A DNA stretch of 37,632 nt from Rebecca billardiae RCC1528 (lineage: Eukaryota > Haptophyta), in contig CBDEKP020000005.1 of the NCBI GenBank assembly GCA_965240325.2, positions 1 to 37,632 of the forward strand, written 5' to 3'. The notes under the pieces were generated by a model. The model was given only the letters and a program-made list of their open reading frames with translations. It searched no databases and was not told where the DNA came from. Position 1 is the stretch's first letter. Every line of letters begins with the position of its first letter. Positions 1-10,860 of this stretch are shown one piece after another. The translations under genes and the position numbers were made by a program.

Positions 1-811
1 ACTCCGCCGCCGCCGCCACCGCGCCGCGCCGCGCCGCCTGCGCGAGCAGCGCGCGCGCCAGCTCATACGCGCCAAACTCCAGGGCGTCGTACGGCACGTC
101 CCGCCAGAGCACGGTGCGCCAGCCGGTGTAGAGCGCGGCGGGCTTGAAGCCGCCCTCGACGAGCAGCCGGCGCATCGCGCCGAGCGTGCTCGCGTCCGCG
201 CCCACCTGCACGCGCTTCTTGCCCGTCTCGAGCGGGAAGCGGAACAGCCAGTAGCACACGTCCGCAACGCCGGAGGCGAGCATGGTGGTGCCCGCGCCGT
301 GCGTGTCGGTGCGCGTGAGCTGGTGCGCGACCATCTCCATGGCGAACTTGACGCCCATGAAGCCGGCGGCGGCGGGGATGGCGGAGAGAACGACCGGCAC
401 GACCCCGACGAACGGGTTGCCCATGGCCAGCAGCGCGCGCCGCTGCCCCGGCAGCCTGGGCGCGCCCTTGGGCGTGACGGTGCGCACGACCGCCTGCTGC
501 CGCGCCTTGAGCGTGTCGATCGGGTAGAGGACGCCGTCCATCACGGCCTCGGCGATGCCGCCCGCGAGCATCTCGCGCGCGAGGCGGCGCATCGCGTCGC
601 GCCGCGCGTGTGCGCGCCCGTCGCCGCCGCCGCCGCTGCTGCCCTCGCCAGCCTTGCGCGGCGGCGATCGCGCGCCGCCCGTGTGCGCGCCGCGCCCGTG
701 CTCATAGACGTGCTCCTCGACGTCGAGGTGCGCGGGCACGCCCTTGTGCGAGGCGCTTCGGCCTGCCGAGGCGAGCACGAGCACCGCGACCAGCTGCGAG
801 TGCACCAGCAT
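1..811 (-). CDS. Mitochondrial carrier family protein (SAM-carrier-like), 3' end beyond the window
   Basis: The minus-strand frame is open from an ATG at 811-809 to the window edge, about 270 residues. Two SLC25 signatures are visible: PIDTLKAR (residues about 97-104), after a glycine-rich helix (LAGGIAEAVMDGVLY), and PLETGKKR further on, followed by LYTGWRTVLWRDVPYDALEF, typical of an even-numbered helix. These are the Px[DE]xx[KR] motifs of mitochondrial carriers. The first repeat most resembles S-adenosylmethionine carriers (Pet8/SLC25A26/SAMC), so SAM exchange across an organelle membrane is the best guess. The third repeat would lie beyond position 1. The protein starts with a hydrophobic, signal-peptide-like segment (MLVHSQLVAVLVLASA), then a Gly/Ser/His-rich linker before the carrier core; this is unusual for the family and could mean plastid or endomembrane targeting. 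No in-frame ATG was seen just upstream. The family call is firm; substrate and location are inferred. Confidence 0.85.
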   Translation of the reverse strand, partial: MLVHSQLVAVLVLASAGRSASHKGVPAHLDVEEHVYEHGRGAHTGGARSPPRKAGEGSSGGGGDGRAHARRDAMRRLAREMLAGGIAEAVMDGVLYPIDTLKARQQAVVRTVTPKGAPRLPGQRRALLAMGNPFVGVVPVVLSAIPAAAGFMGVKFAMEMVAHQLTRTDTHGAGTTMLASGVADVCYWLFRFPLETGKKRVQVGADASTLGAMRRLLVEGGFKPAALYTGWRTVLWRDVPYDALEFGAYELARALLAQAARRGAVAAAAE

Positions 812-1330
812 CGCGATGACGAGCGATGATGCAGTTTTCCGGAGTAATGGCTCCGGAGTAATGGCGGCGAGGAGTCCGGCCAAGGTGGGCGGCTTTGCAC
901 AGCACACCGACGCGACCAATTCGAGAACGACGCGGTGCTGGTATTGCCGGAACTCGCCTGGCTTGCCTGCCGAGCATTAGACTGTCATCGTTGATGAATA
1001 CCAGTACGACGTTCCCGTCCCGATATATATTACCAGAATCCCTGAAAAGTCCAATGGGACGCGCACGTTCATACTGATTGGGATGAGATCGGGGAAGATC
1101 GCGCGTGCTCGCGTTCCAAGTCCCTGCGGCTCAGGTAACGGCTTACGCCCGCCAGGCGCGAAGCGCAATCAGGCTGCTGCCGGGATTCGGGAAGGGCGGC
1201 CTTTCTTTCGATTCGTCCCGATCTTGTGCGCGGCCAGATTTGGCTTGCGCCGCTGGTCACGCAGGCGGCTCATTGTCCTCCGCCCTCGCGCATGGCACGG
1301 CGCGCGCGCTGAATCGGGGCTCCAGAGCAC
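812..1330. promoter_or_regulatory. Divergent intergenic region between carrier and ankyrin/chromo genes
   Basis: This 519-bp gap separates two divergently transcribed genes and should hold both promoters. A TATA-like stretch (gatatatatta) lies at about 1021-1032. A 10-bp sequence, ggagtaatgg, occurs twice at 841-864. No gene is supported here. Promoter function is inferred from position only. Confidence 0.35.
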
Positions 1331-4300
1331 ATGGAGCACGAGCTGCCGAGCCACCCTGCCGTGCGAGCGGCGCGCGTGGGCTCGCTCGCCGATCTGCGCC
1401 GCGAGCTGGCCGGCGCGCGGCCCGAGTGCGCCGTGCGCTGCCTGCACGAGGCGGCGGCGGGCGGGCACACGCCCATCGTCACGTGGCTACTGACGCAGCG
1501 CGGCGTGGACGCGGCGGAGCGGAGCGCTGAGGGAGAGAGCGCGCTCCTCCTCGCGGCCGCCGGGCCGCACGCCGCCGTCGTGCGCACGCTCGTCCAGCAC
1601 GTGCGCGAGAAGAGCGGCGCGGCGGCGCTGCGAGTGCTCGTCGCCGCGCGCGACGCGTCGGGCTCGACCGCGCTGCACCGCGCGGTGAGCGCGCAGAGCG
1701 TCGAGGCGGTGAACGCGCTGCTCGAGTGCGGAGCCGACGCCAACGCCACCGACCACCTCGGCGCCACGCCGCTCCACGCTGCGCTGCGCGCGGGCAGCTC
1801 TGCTTGTGCGCGCGCGCTGCACGCCGCCGGCGCGGACATGCACCAGAAGGCGGCGGACGGCACGAGCCCGCTGCACGCGGCGGCGGTGACGGGGCACATG
1901 CAGCTGGCGCGCGAGCTCATGCGCGAGTCGCGCCGCGCGCGCTTCGGCGAGACCGCCCTCGCCGCGCGCACGCGCAGCGCGGCGCATCCGACAGCGGCGG
2001 CGGCTGGCGGCGCCGCCGCCGACGGCGCGCGGCTCGCGCCACCGCAGGCGCAGGCGCGCGGGCGCGCGCTGTCGGGTGCCGGCAGCGAGTGCTCTTTCGG
2101 CTCGTCCACCTCGCCCTCGCACGCCGCCGCCTCCGTGCCCACCTCGCCGGGCGCGCAGCAGCCGCTGCCGCCGCCGGCCGTCTCGACCGACGCCGCGGGT
2201 CTGGCACAGGGGAGCCATGCCGCCGCGGAGCAGCAGGCGGGCGCCGGCGTCTCGCCCTCGGGCAGCAGCACCCCCGGCAGCGGCTCGGCGCGCGCTCGCT
2301 CGCTGCGCGCAGCCGCCGCTGCCGCGGCGATCGAGCGCGACCGGCTTTCCCAGGAGCGCTCGGCTCGGCAGCAGCAGCCGCAGCGGCCGCAGCAGCCGCA
2401 GCAGCTGCCGCCGCAGCCGCAGGGCGCGCCCTGCGTCTCAGTCTCGCTCTTCTCGCAGGCCTCGGCTTCGGAGCGGGGCGGCGGCGGCGGCGCGGAGCCG
2501 CGCGGCGCAGCCGACGGCGCGCACGCGACACGCGCACACGCGCCCAATGGCTGCCGAGGTGCCGACGCGGGCGCGCGCGCGAGCGCCAAGCCCGCGGCGT
2601 CAGACGGAGCGGCGGCGGCGGCGGCCGCCGCCGCGGCGACGTCGCGAGCCGCGCCCGCGCGGGCCTACGAGCACGACACCGCCGAGTCGCGGGACCTCTC
2701 GCCCGACCGGCCGGCCGCGGGCGGCGCATCGAGCCCTGACAGAGCCGCGGACGCGGACGCGGACGCGGACGCTGAGTTGGCGGACGCGGGCGCGGACGCG
2801 GACGCGGACGCTGAGTTGGCTGACGCTGAGTTGGCTGACGCTGAGTTGGCGGACGCGTGGGCGGGGCGGACGCGCATCCCGAGGCTCTCGACGGGCGGCT
2901 CGGCGCAGGCGGCGCCGCCGGCCTCGCCGCACCACCACCACCCGGCAGCGCACGGGCACGGGAGCTCCGCTGAGTCCGGCAGCACGCGCTGGCGCCGCGC
3001 GGCGGGCGGAGGCGCCTCCGCCACTTTGGCCGCTGCTGCGCCCACGGCTGACTCGTCCGTGCGCACCGCCGTGTCGCGACTCAACGCCGGGGGCGCGGGC
3101 GGCGCGAGTGCGAGTGTCGAGCGGCGCGACGAGGCGGCGCGACCCACGGGCGCGTCGCGCCCCGCCGCCGCGCTGGCGGCCGGCGTTGTGCGCAACGGCG
3201 GCGGCGCCGAGCGCGCGCGGTGCGGCGCCGCCGCCGCCGCCGCGCCGCCCGACCCGCAGGGCGCGCGCGGCGCGCCCGGCCTCGCGCCGCCCAACGGGCG
3301 CGCGGGCGCGCGGTGCGGCGGCGGTGCGGACGGCGGCGGGGTCGGCTCGCCCGGCAGCGGCGCGTGCCTCTCGCCCGCCGCCTCCTCGCGCTCCGCGCGC
3401 TGCTCCGTCGCGAGCGCCGGCGGCGCGTCGGAGGCGCTGGAATCGGCGGCAGCGCTCGCCAACGCGCAAGGGCGGCGCATGAGCGAGCAGGGCCGGCGCA
3501 TGGCCGAGCTCGAGAGCGCGCTGCGGGAGCGCGAGCGCGGCGCGGAGCGCGCGGCGGCGGAGCACGCGGAGGCGCTGCGCGCGCTGCGCGCGGAGCTGGG
3601 CGCGGCCGAGCGCGCGCGCGCGGCTGCGGACGCGAGGGCGGCACAGGCTGAGGCGAAGGCGGCGGCGGCGGCGAGCGAGGCAGCGGCGCGCGGCCGCGCG
3701 GAGCGGCAGACGGCGTCGGCGCAGGCGGCGGGGGCTGCGGAGGCGAAGGCGGCGCGTGCGGCGGCCACGCAGCTCGCCGACGCGCGCGCGGAGGCGGACG
3801 CCGCCGTCCGCGCCGCCACCAGCGCGCGGGACCGCGCCGAGGCCTCCGCCTCGCGCGAGCGCGCGGCCGCGCGCGCCGAGAGTGCGGCCGCCACCGCTGC
3901 GCTGCTCGGCGCGCTCGCCGACGCCGATGCGGAGATCGTGCGCACCGCCGCCGAGCTCGACGCGCTCCGCGACGGCTCGGCGGCGTCGGCGTCGTCGGCG
4001 CTGCGCGCGCTCAAGGTCGAGCTGGTGACGGCGACCATCCGGAGCGACGACGAGCGCGCGGCGCGCGCGCAGGCGGAGCAGGAGGCGGCGGCGGCCGAGC
4101 GCGCGCGCCGCGCCGCGCTGCAGCGCGCTGCGGACGTCGAGGCGCGCTGCGCGGCGCTGGAGCCGGCGGTGGCGGCGGCGAGGCACGAGGCGGCGGGTGC
4201 GCGGGAGGACGCGGCGGGCGCGCGCGCGCCGCGCGCCGCGCGCACGGCCGACGCGTCGACACAGGCCGCCGCCATCTCGGCGGGGGCGCCGCGCGGCGAG

Positions 4301-5943
4301 GCCGCGACGCCGCCGCGCGCCGAGCGCGGCGCGCGCGCGGCGGCGCTCGGCGCGTGGGCGGCCGGGCGCGGCGCTACTCCTACCCCTACCCCTACTCCGC
4401 AGCCGCCGGCGCTGCAGCAGCAGCCGAGCCCGCAGAGCGGGCGCTCGTCGCTCACGCTCTCCGCGGCCGCGCGCTCCGCGCGCTCCTCGATGAGCCAGCC
4501 GGCACAGCTGCCGCCGTCGGCCGCGTGGCCGGAAGGACTAAACGTTGCGGGGCGGGAGGCGACGGCGCGCGCCGCGATCGCCGCCGCGATGGCGAGCACG
4601 GCCGAGGCGATGCGCGCGGCGCCCGGCGCGGTACGCGCGCGCGCGCACCCAATCCCCGCGCGAGCGCGCGGCGCGGCCGCGCCCGCCAGCTCCCGTGGTG
4701 AGTGACACGCTGCCGCCGCCGCCACGCGCGCGCGCGCGCGCGCGCGCCCGCAGCCGCAGCCGGCCGCGCTCGCGAGGCTGGCGCACCCGTCAGGGCTGGC
4801 TCGGGCGTCCACCGTGGAGGACCTCTGGAGCGGCGCGCGGTGCAAGCAGGTGCGCCACCCGCGCGTGCCCGCGCGGTGTGCGCCGCGCCTTGCGCGCCGC
4901 GCACGCGCGCCTCACCTGCGCGCCGCACGCGCCGCCGCGCCGCGCCGCGCCGTGCCGCCGCGCGCGCGCAGGGCATGGGCTCGGGATCCTCCTCAGCGAG
5001 CCCGCCGGCCGTGGGCCGCGCGCACACCGGCGGGCTGAGCCAGAGCGTGCCGCCGCGCCGCCGCTTCTCCCCGCCCGAGCTGCCGCCGCCGCCGCGCATC
5101 CCGGAGCCGCCCGCCGCGCGCCGCCTCAGCAACTACGGCGGCATGCGCAGGCACAGCACGCGTGATGTCTTGGAGAGGGTAGGCGGGGAGAGGGTAGGCG
5201 GGAGCGGCGGCGGCGCGGGCGACGGCGGCGCGGGCGGCGCGGGTGGCGCGGGCGGCGAGGGCACGCCGCCCTCGCCACGCGCCGCCGCGCCCGCCGCCGC
5301 CGCCGCCGCCGCAGCCAGCGGCGGCGGCGGCAGCGGCTTGGGTGCGCTCCCGGCCACGCTGCGCGCGGCGATGCGACGCAGCGCGTCCTGCGGCGGTGTG
5401 CTGCGCAGCAGCTGCCACAGCGATCGCTCGGTGACAATCTCCGACGAGGCGCCTTCCTCCATGCCGGCCTCGCCGCTGCACGACGACGCGGGCGGCGACG
5501 CGCCGGACGCGGGCGGCGGGAGCAACTCGCGGCTGAGCACGATGCGTGCCGCCGCCGCACTCTCGCGCTCCGCGATCCGCCGCTCCTCCAGCTCCTCCGG
5601 CTCGGCCGCCGGCTCGCGCGTCGGCGGGGCGTTCCAGTCGGCACTGCACGCGGTGCACACGCCGCGCGCCGCGCCGCGCATCCAGGTGCGGAGGGACCTG
5701 CGCCGCTACGAGGTGGAGCAGGTGCTGGGCGAGCGCGCGCCCGGCACAAAGTACCACGAGGTGCTCGTCAGGTTCAAGGGATTCGAGGCGAACGCCGCGC
5801 CGAGCTGGGAGCTCGTGCAGCTCATCGGCATGAGCGCCTCGCTCGTCGCCGCGCTCGGCCGCTACCGCACCGGCCAGCTCAACGCGCGCGGCGAGGGCGC
5901 GTACGCGCCGCCGCCGCTCGGCGGCGGGCCGCGCACGCACTGA
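1331..5943 (+). CDS. Ankyrin-repeat / coiled-coil / chromodomain protein (3 exons)
   Basis: The best model joins 1331-4630, 4754-4849 and 4972-5943, giving about 1455 residues; an alternative first intron is 4698-4793. Residues 36-200 hold about five ankyrin repeats (for example DASGSTALHRAVSAQSVEAV and GATPLHAALRAGSSACARAL). Residues 200-700 are low-complexity Ala/Gly/Pro/Ser/Gln with an Asp-Ala-Glu-Leu repeat at 472-510. Residues about 700-965 form a long Ala/Glu/Arg coiled coil. The last exon is Gly/Ala-rich and ends in a chromodomain-like segment (5699-5870: RRYEVEQVLGER, then YHEVLVRFKGFEANAAPSWE). Chromodomains read methylated histone tails, so a chromatin scaffold or reader is plausible. 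It is not cpSRP43, which is about 370 residues with a different domain order. Exons 2 and 3 keep the frame without indels. Ankyrin and coiled-coil calls are strong, the chromodomain good, the function inferred. Confidence 0.8.
2746..2861 (+). repeat. Coding minisatellite (Asp-Ala / Ala-Glu-Leu repeat)
   Basis: Short units based on gcggac and gctgagttg are repeated in tandem inside the ankyrin/chromo gene. They encode runs of Asp-Ala followed by Ala-Glu-Leu-Ala-Asp, an acidic linker. The unit lengths keep the frame, so copy number can vary without breaking the gene. Confidence 0.85.
4631..4753 (+). other. Intron 1 of ankyrin/chromo gene (two possible models)
   Basis: The frame from exon 1 meets a TGA at 4703-4705, so an intron is needed. 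Model A uses gtacgc at 4631 and cccgcag ending at 4753 (123 nt, phase 0), close in length to intron 2. Model B uses the stronger donor gtgagt at 4698 and cccgtcag ending at 4793 (96 nt, phase 1). Both restore the frame of exon 2. Confidence 0.55.
4850..4971 (+). other. Intron 2 of ankyrin/chromo gene
   Basis: The donor is gtgcgc after codons for GARCKQ and the acceptor is gcgcgcgcag before GMGSGSSS; length 122 nt, phase 0. The reading frame changes across it (frame 2 to frame 1), which supports real splicing. The donor is of the GTGCG type seen in other genes here. Confidence 0.7.
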
Positions 5944-6378
5944 CGGAGGACGGGGGGGCCCACGGCCGGGCGCGCGCCGGAGCGCCTCGCCGCGAGAGCA
6001 GGCACGGTCCGGATGAGGTGCTGCCAGCGGCAGCATCAGCGCGATCAATCGTCATCACGTCACTTCATCATCTATTCATCAGCATTCGCGACTTCATCCT
6101 AAGACATCAGCCCGATCAGGGGCGGCGCGCCGCGACGCTTGCCGCGCCTCGCCGCGGTCACGGGAGTCAGCCCGGTCGCCGCCTTCGCGGGTAACGCTCA
6201 GTACACCGGTTTCAATTTATATTTATATTTCAATATTGGGTAACTACTATATATATAGAATACTCTTTTATTTAGTGACTCAGTCTTTCGGTAACGGCCG
6301 AGTACTAAACTGTATACTAAGCTTCAGTACTCACTAGTTACTTTGAGTACTAGCGCTTAGTACTACGATTCATTATAT
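5944..6378. other. Intergenic, no gene seen
   Basis: This stretch runs from the chromodomain gene stop to the first Helentron-like element. It turns AT-rich after about 6210 (gtttcaatttatatttatat) and carries several tagtact-like words at 6295-6365. No coding signal, RNA gene or repeat with a second copy was seen. Confidence 0.5.
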
Positions 6379-6743
6379 GGCCCGCGGTGCAGGGCGGAGC
6401 GCGTAGCGTGCAGCCCTCGCCGAGGGCCCTCACTACGTTGTCAAAAAGATCTTTTGATCAAAGAAAGGGGGACGGGGGACGATTTTAATAAGGGCTGTTG
6501 GAGGGTGAATTTTCGCTTTTTCGAGGGGTACATTGGCCCATTGCTCTGCATTAGCAAGACGCATTGACGAAATAAGCGCGCCCGCCAATTCGCCATATGT
6601 CGATGGACGGACGTGGGATCAGATACCCGGGGGTGAAACAAGTGAGTATTCCTCAGTGAGCCTATTTCCTGTCTTTCGTGTATGCTGGAGTACGAGTTTG
6701 CCGAGTGACGTTTGATTGTTTCGAGTCAAAAACTTGTTATAAT

Positions 6744-7041
6744 AAGGATCCCAGCAAACCGTTTAATTGGAGCTACGGGAGCTACGACCTAATGGAGATC
6801 GCCGTAAACGCTATTATCTCGTTTGGTTTTGATTCTTGCCGAAGCAGAGATAACCGTGATCACTATCTATCTCCATTCGATCTTACGCGAAGGATCCCAG
6901 CAAAACCGTTAATTGGAGCTACGGGAGCTACGACCGCTAATGGAGATCGCCGTAAACGCGCGCTATTATCTCGTGTAGTTCTGATTATTGCCAAAACAAA
7001 GATAACCGTAATCGCTATCTATATCTCCATTCGATCTTAAT
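6744..7041 (+). repeat. AT-rich tandem duplication, about 146-152 bp unit, two copies
   Basis: Copies at 6744-6889 and 6890-7041 both begin aaggatcccagcaaa and contain ggagctacgggagctacgac, atggagatcgccgtaaacg and ctccattcgatctta. They differ by scattered substitutions and small indels. GC content is far below the surrounding genes. No protein is supported. Confidence 0.85.
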
Positions 7042-7319
7042 TTATGGGGGTACTCGATCAGGCTATTTGATTTTGAAGCGGTTGCTCAGGACTGGTGCTC
7101 GCACCGCAGATGGCGCGACGTGCCGCGTGGGCGGCGGAGGCGGCCGCCGCCGACGCCTCGCCCGGCGGCGGCGCGTGGCGTGGCACGCGGGTTCAGGCCA
7201 GGTGCCGCAGTGCATCCAGGACCGCCGCCGCGTCAGGACGGCGAGCGCACGGGCCGCGCCCGCCGCCGGGGCGTGCGGCCGCCAGTCAAACTCGGCGCGA
7301 ACCGCGGCAGTGAAGATGA

Positions 7320-7445
7320 TCAACACAGCGAAGAAGCAGGTGGTGATCGAGGCGCTGGGCCTAGTGGGCCTGAACATGATGCTGCGCATCTTCTTGGGCC
7401 TGCCCGACGCGCACCCCACGCAGACGTCGCTTCTGGGCGAGTGGC
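7320..7445 (+). pseudogene. Gene fragment, unknown product
   Basis: An open stretch reads MINTAKKQVVIEALGLVGLN and continues through MMLRIFLGLPDAHPTQTSLLGEW with strongly G/C-ending codons, unlike chance frames. After about 7445 coding character moves to other frames (SLKLVFVYCPPRRDDG near 7500-7550), which suggests frameshifts or missing introns. No family was recognised. It lies inside element H0 and may be a captured exon. Confidence 0.35.
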
Positions 7446-7638
7446 ACTCGCGACCCGTGACTGTTCCCGGTCGACTCGCTCGCACTTCGCAGGCCGTGCT
7501 CACTCAAGCTGGTCTTCGTCTACTGTCCTCCGCGTCGCGACGATGGGCTCGACGGAGCCGCACAACCTGCAGCTGCTGCAAGATTCATTCACGCACCCTG
7601 CGCGTGCGCTGCCCCGAGACTCCGCGCCGCCGCCACCG

Positions 7639-7905
7639 CGCTGCGCGCCGCTCGCTGCCGCGGCGCGCAGGCCCGCTCCAGTCCGTGCCCGGCGGGCTCG
7701 CCGCGGAGCCGAGCGCGATGACGACCTCGACGTGTCAGTGGTCAGAGTCTGAGACGACTGACAAGTGACAGTCCCCGCCGCGCGCTGCGCGCGGCGCGCC
7801 GCGCGCTGCCGCGGCGCGCAGGCCCGCTCCAGTCCGACGCCGAGTGCCCGGGCCGGGGGCTCGCCGCGGAGCCGAGCGCGATCGGGCGACCTCGACGTGC
7901 ATGTC
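7639..7905 (+). repeat. Direct duplication with 151-bp offset
   Basis: A segment beginning cgctgccgcggcgcgcagg at 7653 recurs at 7804. The similarity continues through gctcgccgcggagccgagcg and cctcgacgtg, with small indels. It is an imperfect two-copy repeat inside H0 and has no clear coding role. Confidence 0.7.
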
Positions 7906-8187
7906 TTGGTGTGCGGTGGCTCCGTTTTATTGATTTCTCCGACGTTGACTGGCGCCCGCTCTCAGTGCCCGCTGTCCGGATCGGTCAATCATACTCTAAT
8001 AACTAGCTCGGTTCTAGGCCGCGCCGCCGCAGCGCCTCGATTGGCTGAAACACTGTGCCCTGGTGGGCGGGGCGGTCGGCGGGCCGTGCCAGTGCTGTCG
8101 CAATGTTTCCTCTGCGGGTTCGCGTCTTTCCACAGCACTCGCTCGTGGCCGGGTGACGGACAGTCGGACCAGTGACACCTGTGGCTG

Positions 8188-8745
8188 TGAAGTTCTCCCA
8201 CGCCGGTGCGGTACGCGTTCGCGCGCATCAGCGAGGCCCACACCCACGAGGGAATGTGCAGCACGCGGGGCGGGGCGGGTAGCCCGTTGCTCCGCGCGAG
8301 CGCGGGTACGCGCTGTATGTGCCACATCTCGACCGCGATGGCGTAATCGAGCGCCTCGCCACCGACGAAGCCGCCAGAGTAGATCGTGTGCATGTCCTCC
8401 TGCCGCCAGCCGAGAGCGGTCGTCGCGAGGACGGTTGCCGATGTCCGCTCCGGGCATGATGGGCTCGGCGCAGGTCGCGTTGACATCGTACACGGCCGCC
8501 AGGCTGAGCACGAGCGCGTTGACGTTCACGCGGTCGTCGCTCTTCGCCTCTTCGACAGGTCTGGCGCCCGCGTGTTTGGCGGCACGAGGAGCTGTTGGTT
8601 GTGCGCGCGCGCGCGCACAGCGACAGCGTGTGCCACTCGCGATCGAGAGTGGGCACGAGCTGCTCACGCAGGCACACGAATCGCAGCGCATCCGTCACCG
8701 GCGTGACGACGTCCGCCTCGTCCCGCAGCGCCTGCGCCATTGACG
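8188..8745 (-). pseudogene. Frameshifted gene fragment inside H0, unknown protein
   Basis: Read on the minus strand from an ATG at 8740, the first frame gives MAQALRDEADVVTPVTDALR and on to TLDREWHTLSL. A second frame gives VEEAKSDDRVNVNALVLSLA and on to CAEPIMPGADIGN. A third gives GWRQEDMHTIYSGGFVGGEA and on to VLHIPSWVWASLMRANAYRTG. The pieces are in order and on one strand, so they look like one ancestral protein broken by at least two indels. No intron borders fit the joins. The family was not recognised. Confidence 0.4.
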
Positions 8746-8759
8746 AGGATGGCGCGGCG

Positions 8760-10256
8760 ATGTTGCATGCTCAACGTTTCATCTCTCTGCAGATGGCATC
8801 ACGGGCTTGTCTGTGTCGCGCTGCGGCGAGGGTCGCCAACTCGCGAAGACGCGGTTGCTGCCACGGCGACAGACCCGGGAGGTGCGTCTGCTGCGCGTCG
8901 TACGCCGTTGGCGCTGCGCTTCCGTCGCATTGGTCACCGTCGACGCCATGCAGGCCGGACGTGGGCTTCGGCTGAGGGACCGGACCGCGAGCGAGGACTG
9001 AGTCCGGTGCGCGGATTCCGGCGATCGAGTTCAGAAGGCCGCGCCGATTCTTGCGTCGCGTGCGATGGCGCTTCCCGCCCGCGAGACGCCTCGTGATGAG
9101 GGCTTTCTCGCACCGAGCCCGACGCGCGACGGTGGATCGCGCGAGGCGGCCATCGTGCGCAGCGCCTGATGTTATGGCCGGTGCGAGCGTTCGACGTGCA
9201 CGTCGGGCGAGGATCGCCCCAAGTCGCACGATCGTGTCGACGCGCCGAGCGTACCGCTCCAAACGGGTCGATTTAGCCCCCGTTCGACCTGCACGCGAGA
9301 CGACGAGGGCAGCAAACGCGAATCGGGCGAAAACACGTCTAGGGAATCCTCGCGCGATGTCCGCGCCGGCGTTGGATTTGGCGCGCGCCGCCCATGCGCT
9401 CCGCGCCATGGGCGAACCACTTTTCGGCCCAGCGTCCCCAGTGGGAGCTGCGAGGGCGCCCGGTAGTGAGCGAGGCGATTTTCTTTTCTTTGTAAGGCGA
9501 TTTTCTTTTTCCTTTTCTTTTTCTTAGCTTTTCCCCCGGGGGCACTACAAGGGGCGGACCTACGGCCCGCCATTCAGCTCTAGTCGGCATAAACGGAAAC
9601 GGCACGGGCAGCTGACAGCTGTGAAAGTTCTACGACGCGCGGTCAATCCGAATCACTAGCTTAGTAATAGTAGCAACGGGCGCAGACGTAACTCACAACG
9701 ATTGCCGGGTGTCAGGAGCCTGGTATTAGTGTTACTCGAGGGACTGGTCGCAACCGCCTCCGGGGCTGGCCGTCACTCCCCGCTGGCGCCGGGCCGCGGC
9801 CCCCGGGGTCGCGGCGGACTAGGCTCCGCGCAGCCATTCCGATTTCCGGTCCGGGGCGTGGCGGCCCCGGGCTGCCATCGGCATCGCCATCGGCATCGGG
9901 CATCGCCATCGGCCCCGGCCGAGTTGCCGAGGCAAGCCGACGTGCCGCTGCGAGCCGGAGCCTTGACTCTTGAGGCTTGACGTGGCATGGCCCATGCGGC
10001 AGTAGTTAAATCGCCGGACTCGGGCCCGGTATCGCCATCGGCGATCCAGGGTCTCGCTCGGCCCCCGGGCCGCAGCCCGGGCCCGGAGTGGGCGGCAACT
10101 GAGTGAGTAGTGGCACTGCTCACAGGCGAACTGTCGGGTTGGCACCGACAGTCAGACTATAATAATATTAGATGACAGACAGCGTCGTATGACGATACAA
10201 TAAATACATAGTACTCTTAGTAGTAGCAGCCGACAGAGACTAGATAGCTAGAGTCG
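8760..10256. other. Interior of H0, no supported gene
   Basis: Long open frames exist on both strands here, but they overlap, show no domain and have no consistent codon bias. A ctttt-rich tract at 9480-9530 and short catcgg repeats at 9875-9915 are the only visible structures. Confidence 0.4.
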
Positions 10257-10312
10257 GCACCGCGGGCCCCTAACTACGTTGGTTCTACGAAACGGGACCG
10301 CGGAACGCGGTC

Positions 10313-10860
10313 ATATTCATCACCGCCGCGCCGTCGGTCGAGCAGCGAGCCGTGCTGCCTGCCGCTGACGATGATATGCTGATTACATATATACTTATAT
10401 CATCATCATCAGCAGGTCATCGACGTCATCAGCGCTGCGTTTTTCCACGGGCCGGTCCGCCAGACCGCGAAACAATTCACGCATTTTCAGAGCGAGTCGC
10501 GGCTCCGCCTTCCCATTGGTCGGTTGGGGGGGGATCGAAAAATGAGCGGTCGCCAAAGTGAGACATATTATCTCAATACCATCAGGCGAAAGACTGGAAT
10601 CAGGAAGAAAACGAGCCAATGGTCATCCCGGAAGGCATGATGGCTTGGCCGCAATCTCCTTAGCATCTCAGCAATCTTCGCTCCTTTTTTGTGTCCTTCT
10701 CCACCTCCACGAGGCCTGGACGAGATCGCTTGCGAGCGGAAGGGCTTCGGGTCGAGACTCGAGTAGAGCGCGTCAAAGCGAAGGGGAGCCGCTGGCTCGC
10801 TGGCTCCGTGAGGTTCAAGGCAGCTAGCCGCCGACGCTGATGGCGAAGACGGCGGCTGGC
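10313..10860. other. Intergenic between H0 and the next transposon
   Basis: AT-rich up to about 10420 (atgctgattacatatatactt), then mixed. No gene, RNA or second-copy repeat was recognised. The 7-bp ggctggc target duplication of the next element closes the stretch at 10854-10860. Confidence 0.4.

Larger units (their letters stand above)
6379..10312 (+). mobile_element. Helentron-like non-autonomous element H0
   Basis: The 5' end (ggcccgcggtgcagggc at 6379, after cattatat) opens a block of about 237 bp also present at the 5' ends of H1 and H2. The 3' end has the inverted copy of the terminal sequence (gcaccgcgggcc, 10257-10268), then a conserved box (taactacgttggttctac), then a perfect 7-bp hairpin with a 3-nt loop (10296-10312) followed by at. 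A 5' terminal sequence repeated inverted inside the 3' end, plus a 3' hairpin, is the layout described for Helentrons/Helitron2. No Rep/helicase gene is visible, so it would be non-autonomous. It carries an AT-rich tandem repeat and broken gene pieces. That the two ends belong to one element is inferred from orientation and from H1 and H2. Confidence 0.6.

Noticed and set aside
2600-4845. Very long minus-strand open frames (up to about 726 codons) opposite the ankyrin/chromo gene
   Set aside because: They are mirror products of GC-rich codon usage; the plus strand has clear ankyrin and coiled-coil signal, the minus frames only Ala/Arg/Ser low complexity.
1331-5943. Identification as chloroplast SRP43
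   Set aside because: cpSRP43 is about 370 residues with its ankyrin repeats between chromodomains and no long coiled coil; this protein is about four times longer with one C-terminal chromodomain.
8771-9573. Frames of 130-212 codons on both strands
   Set aside because: They overlap each other, lack domains and show no consistent third-position preference.
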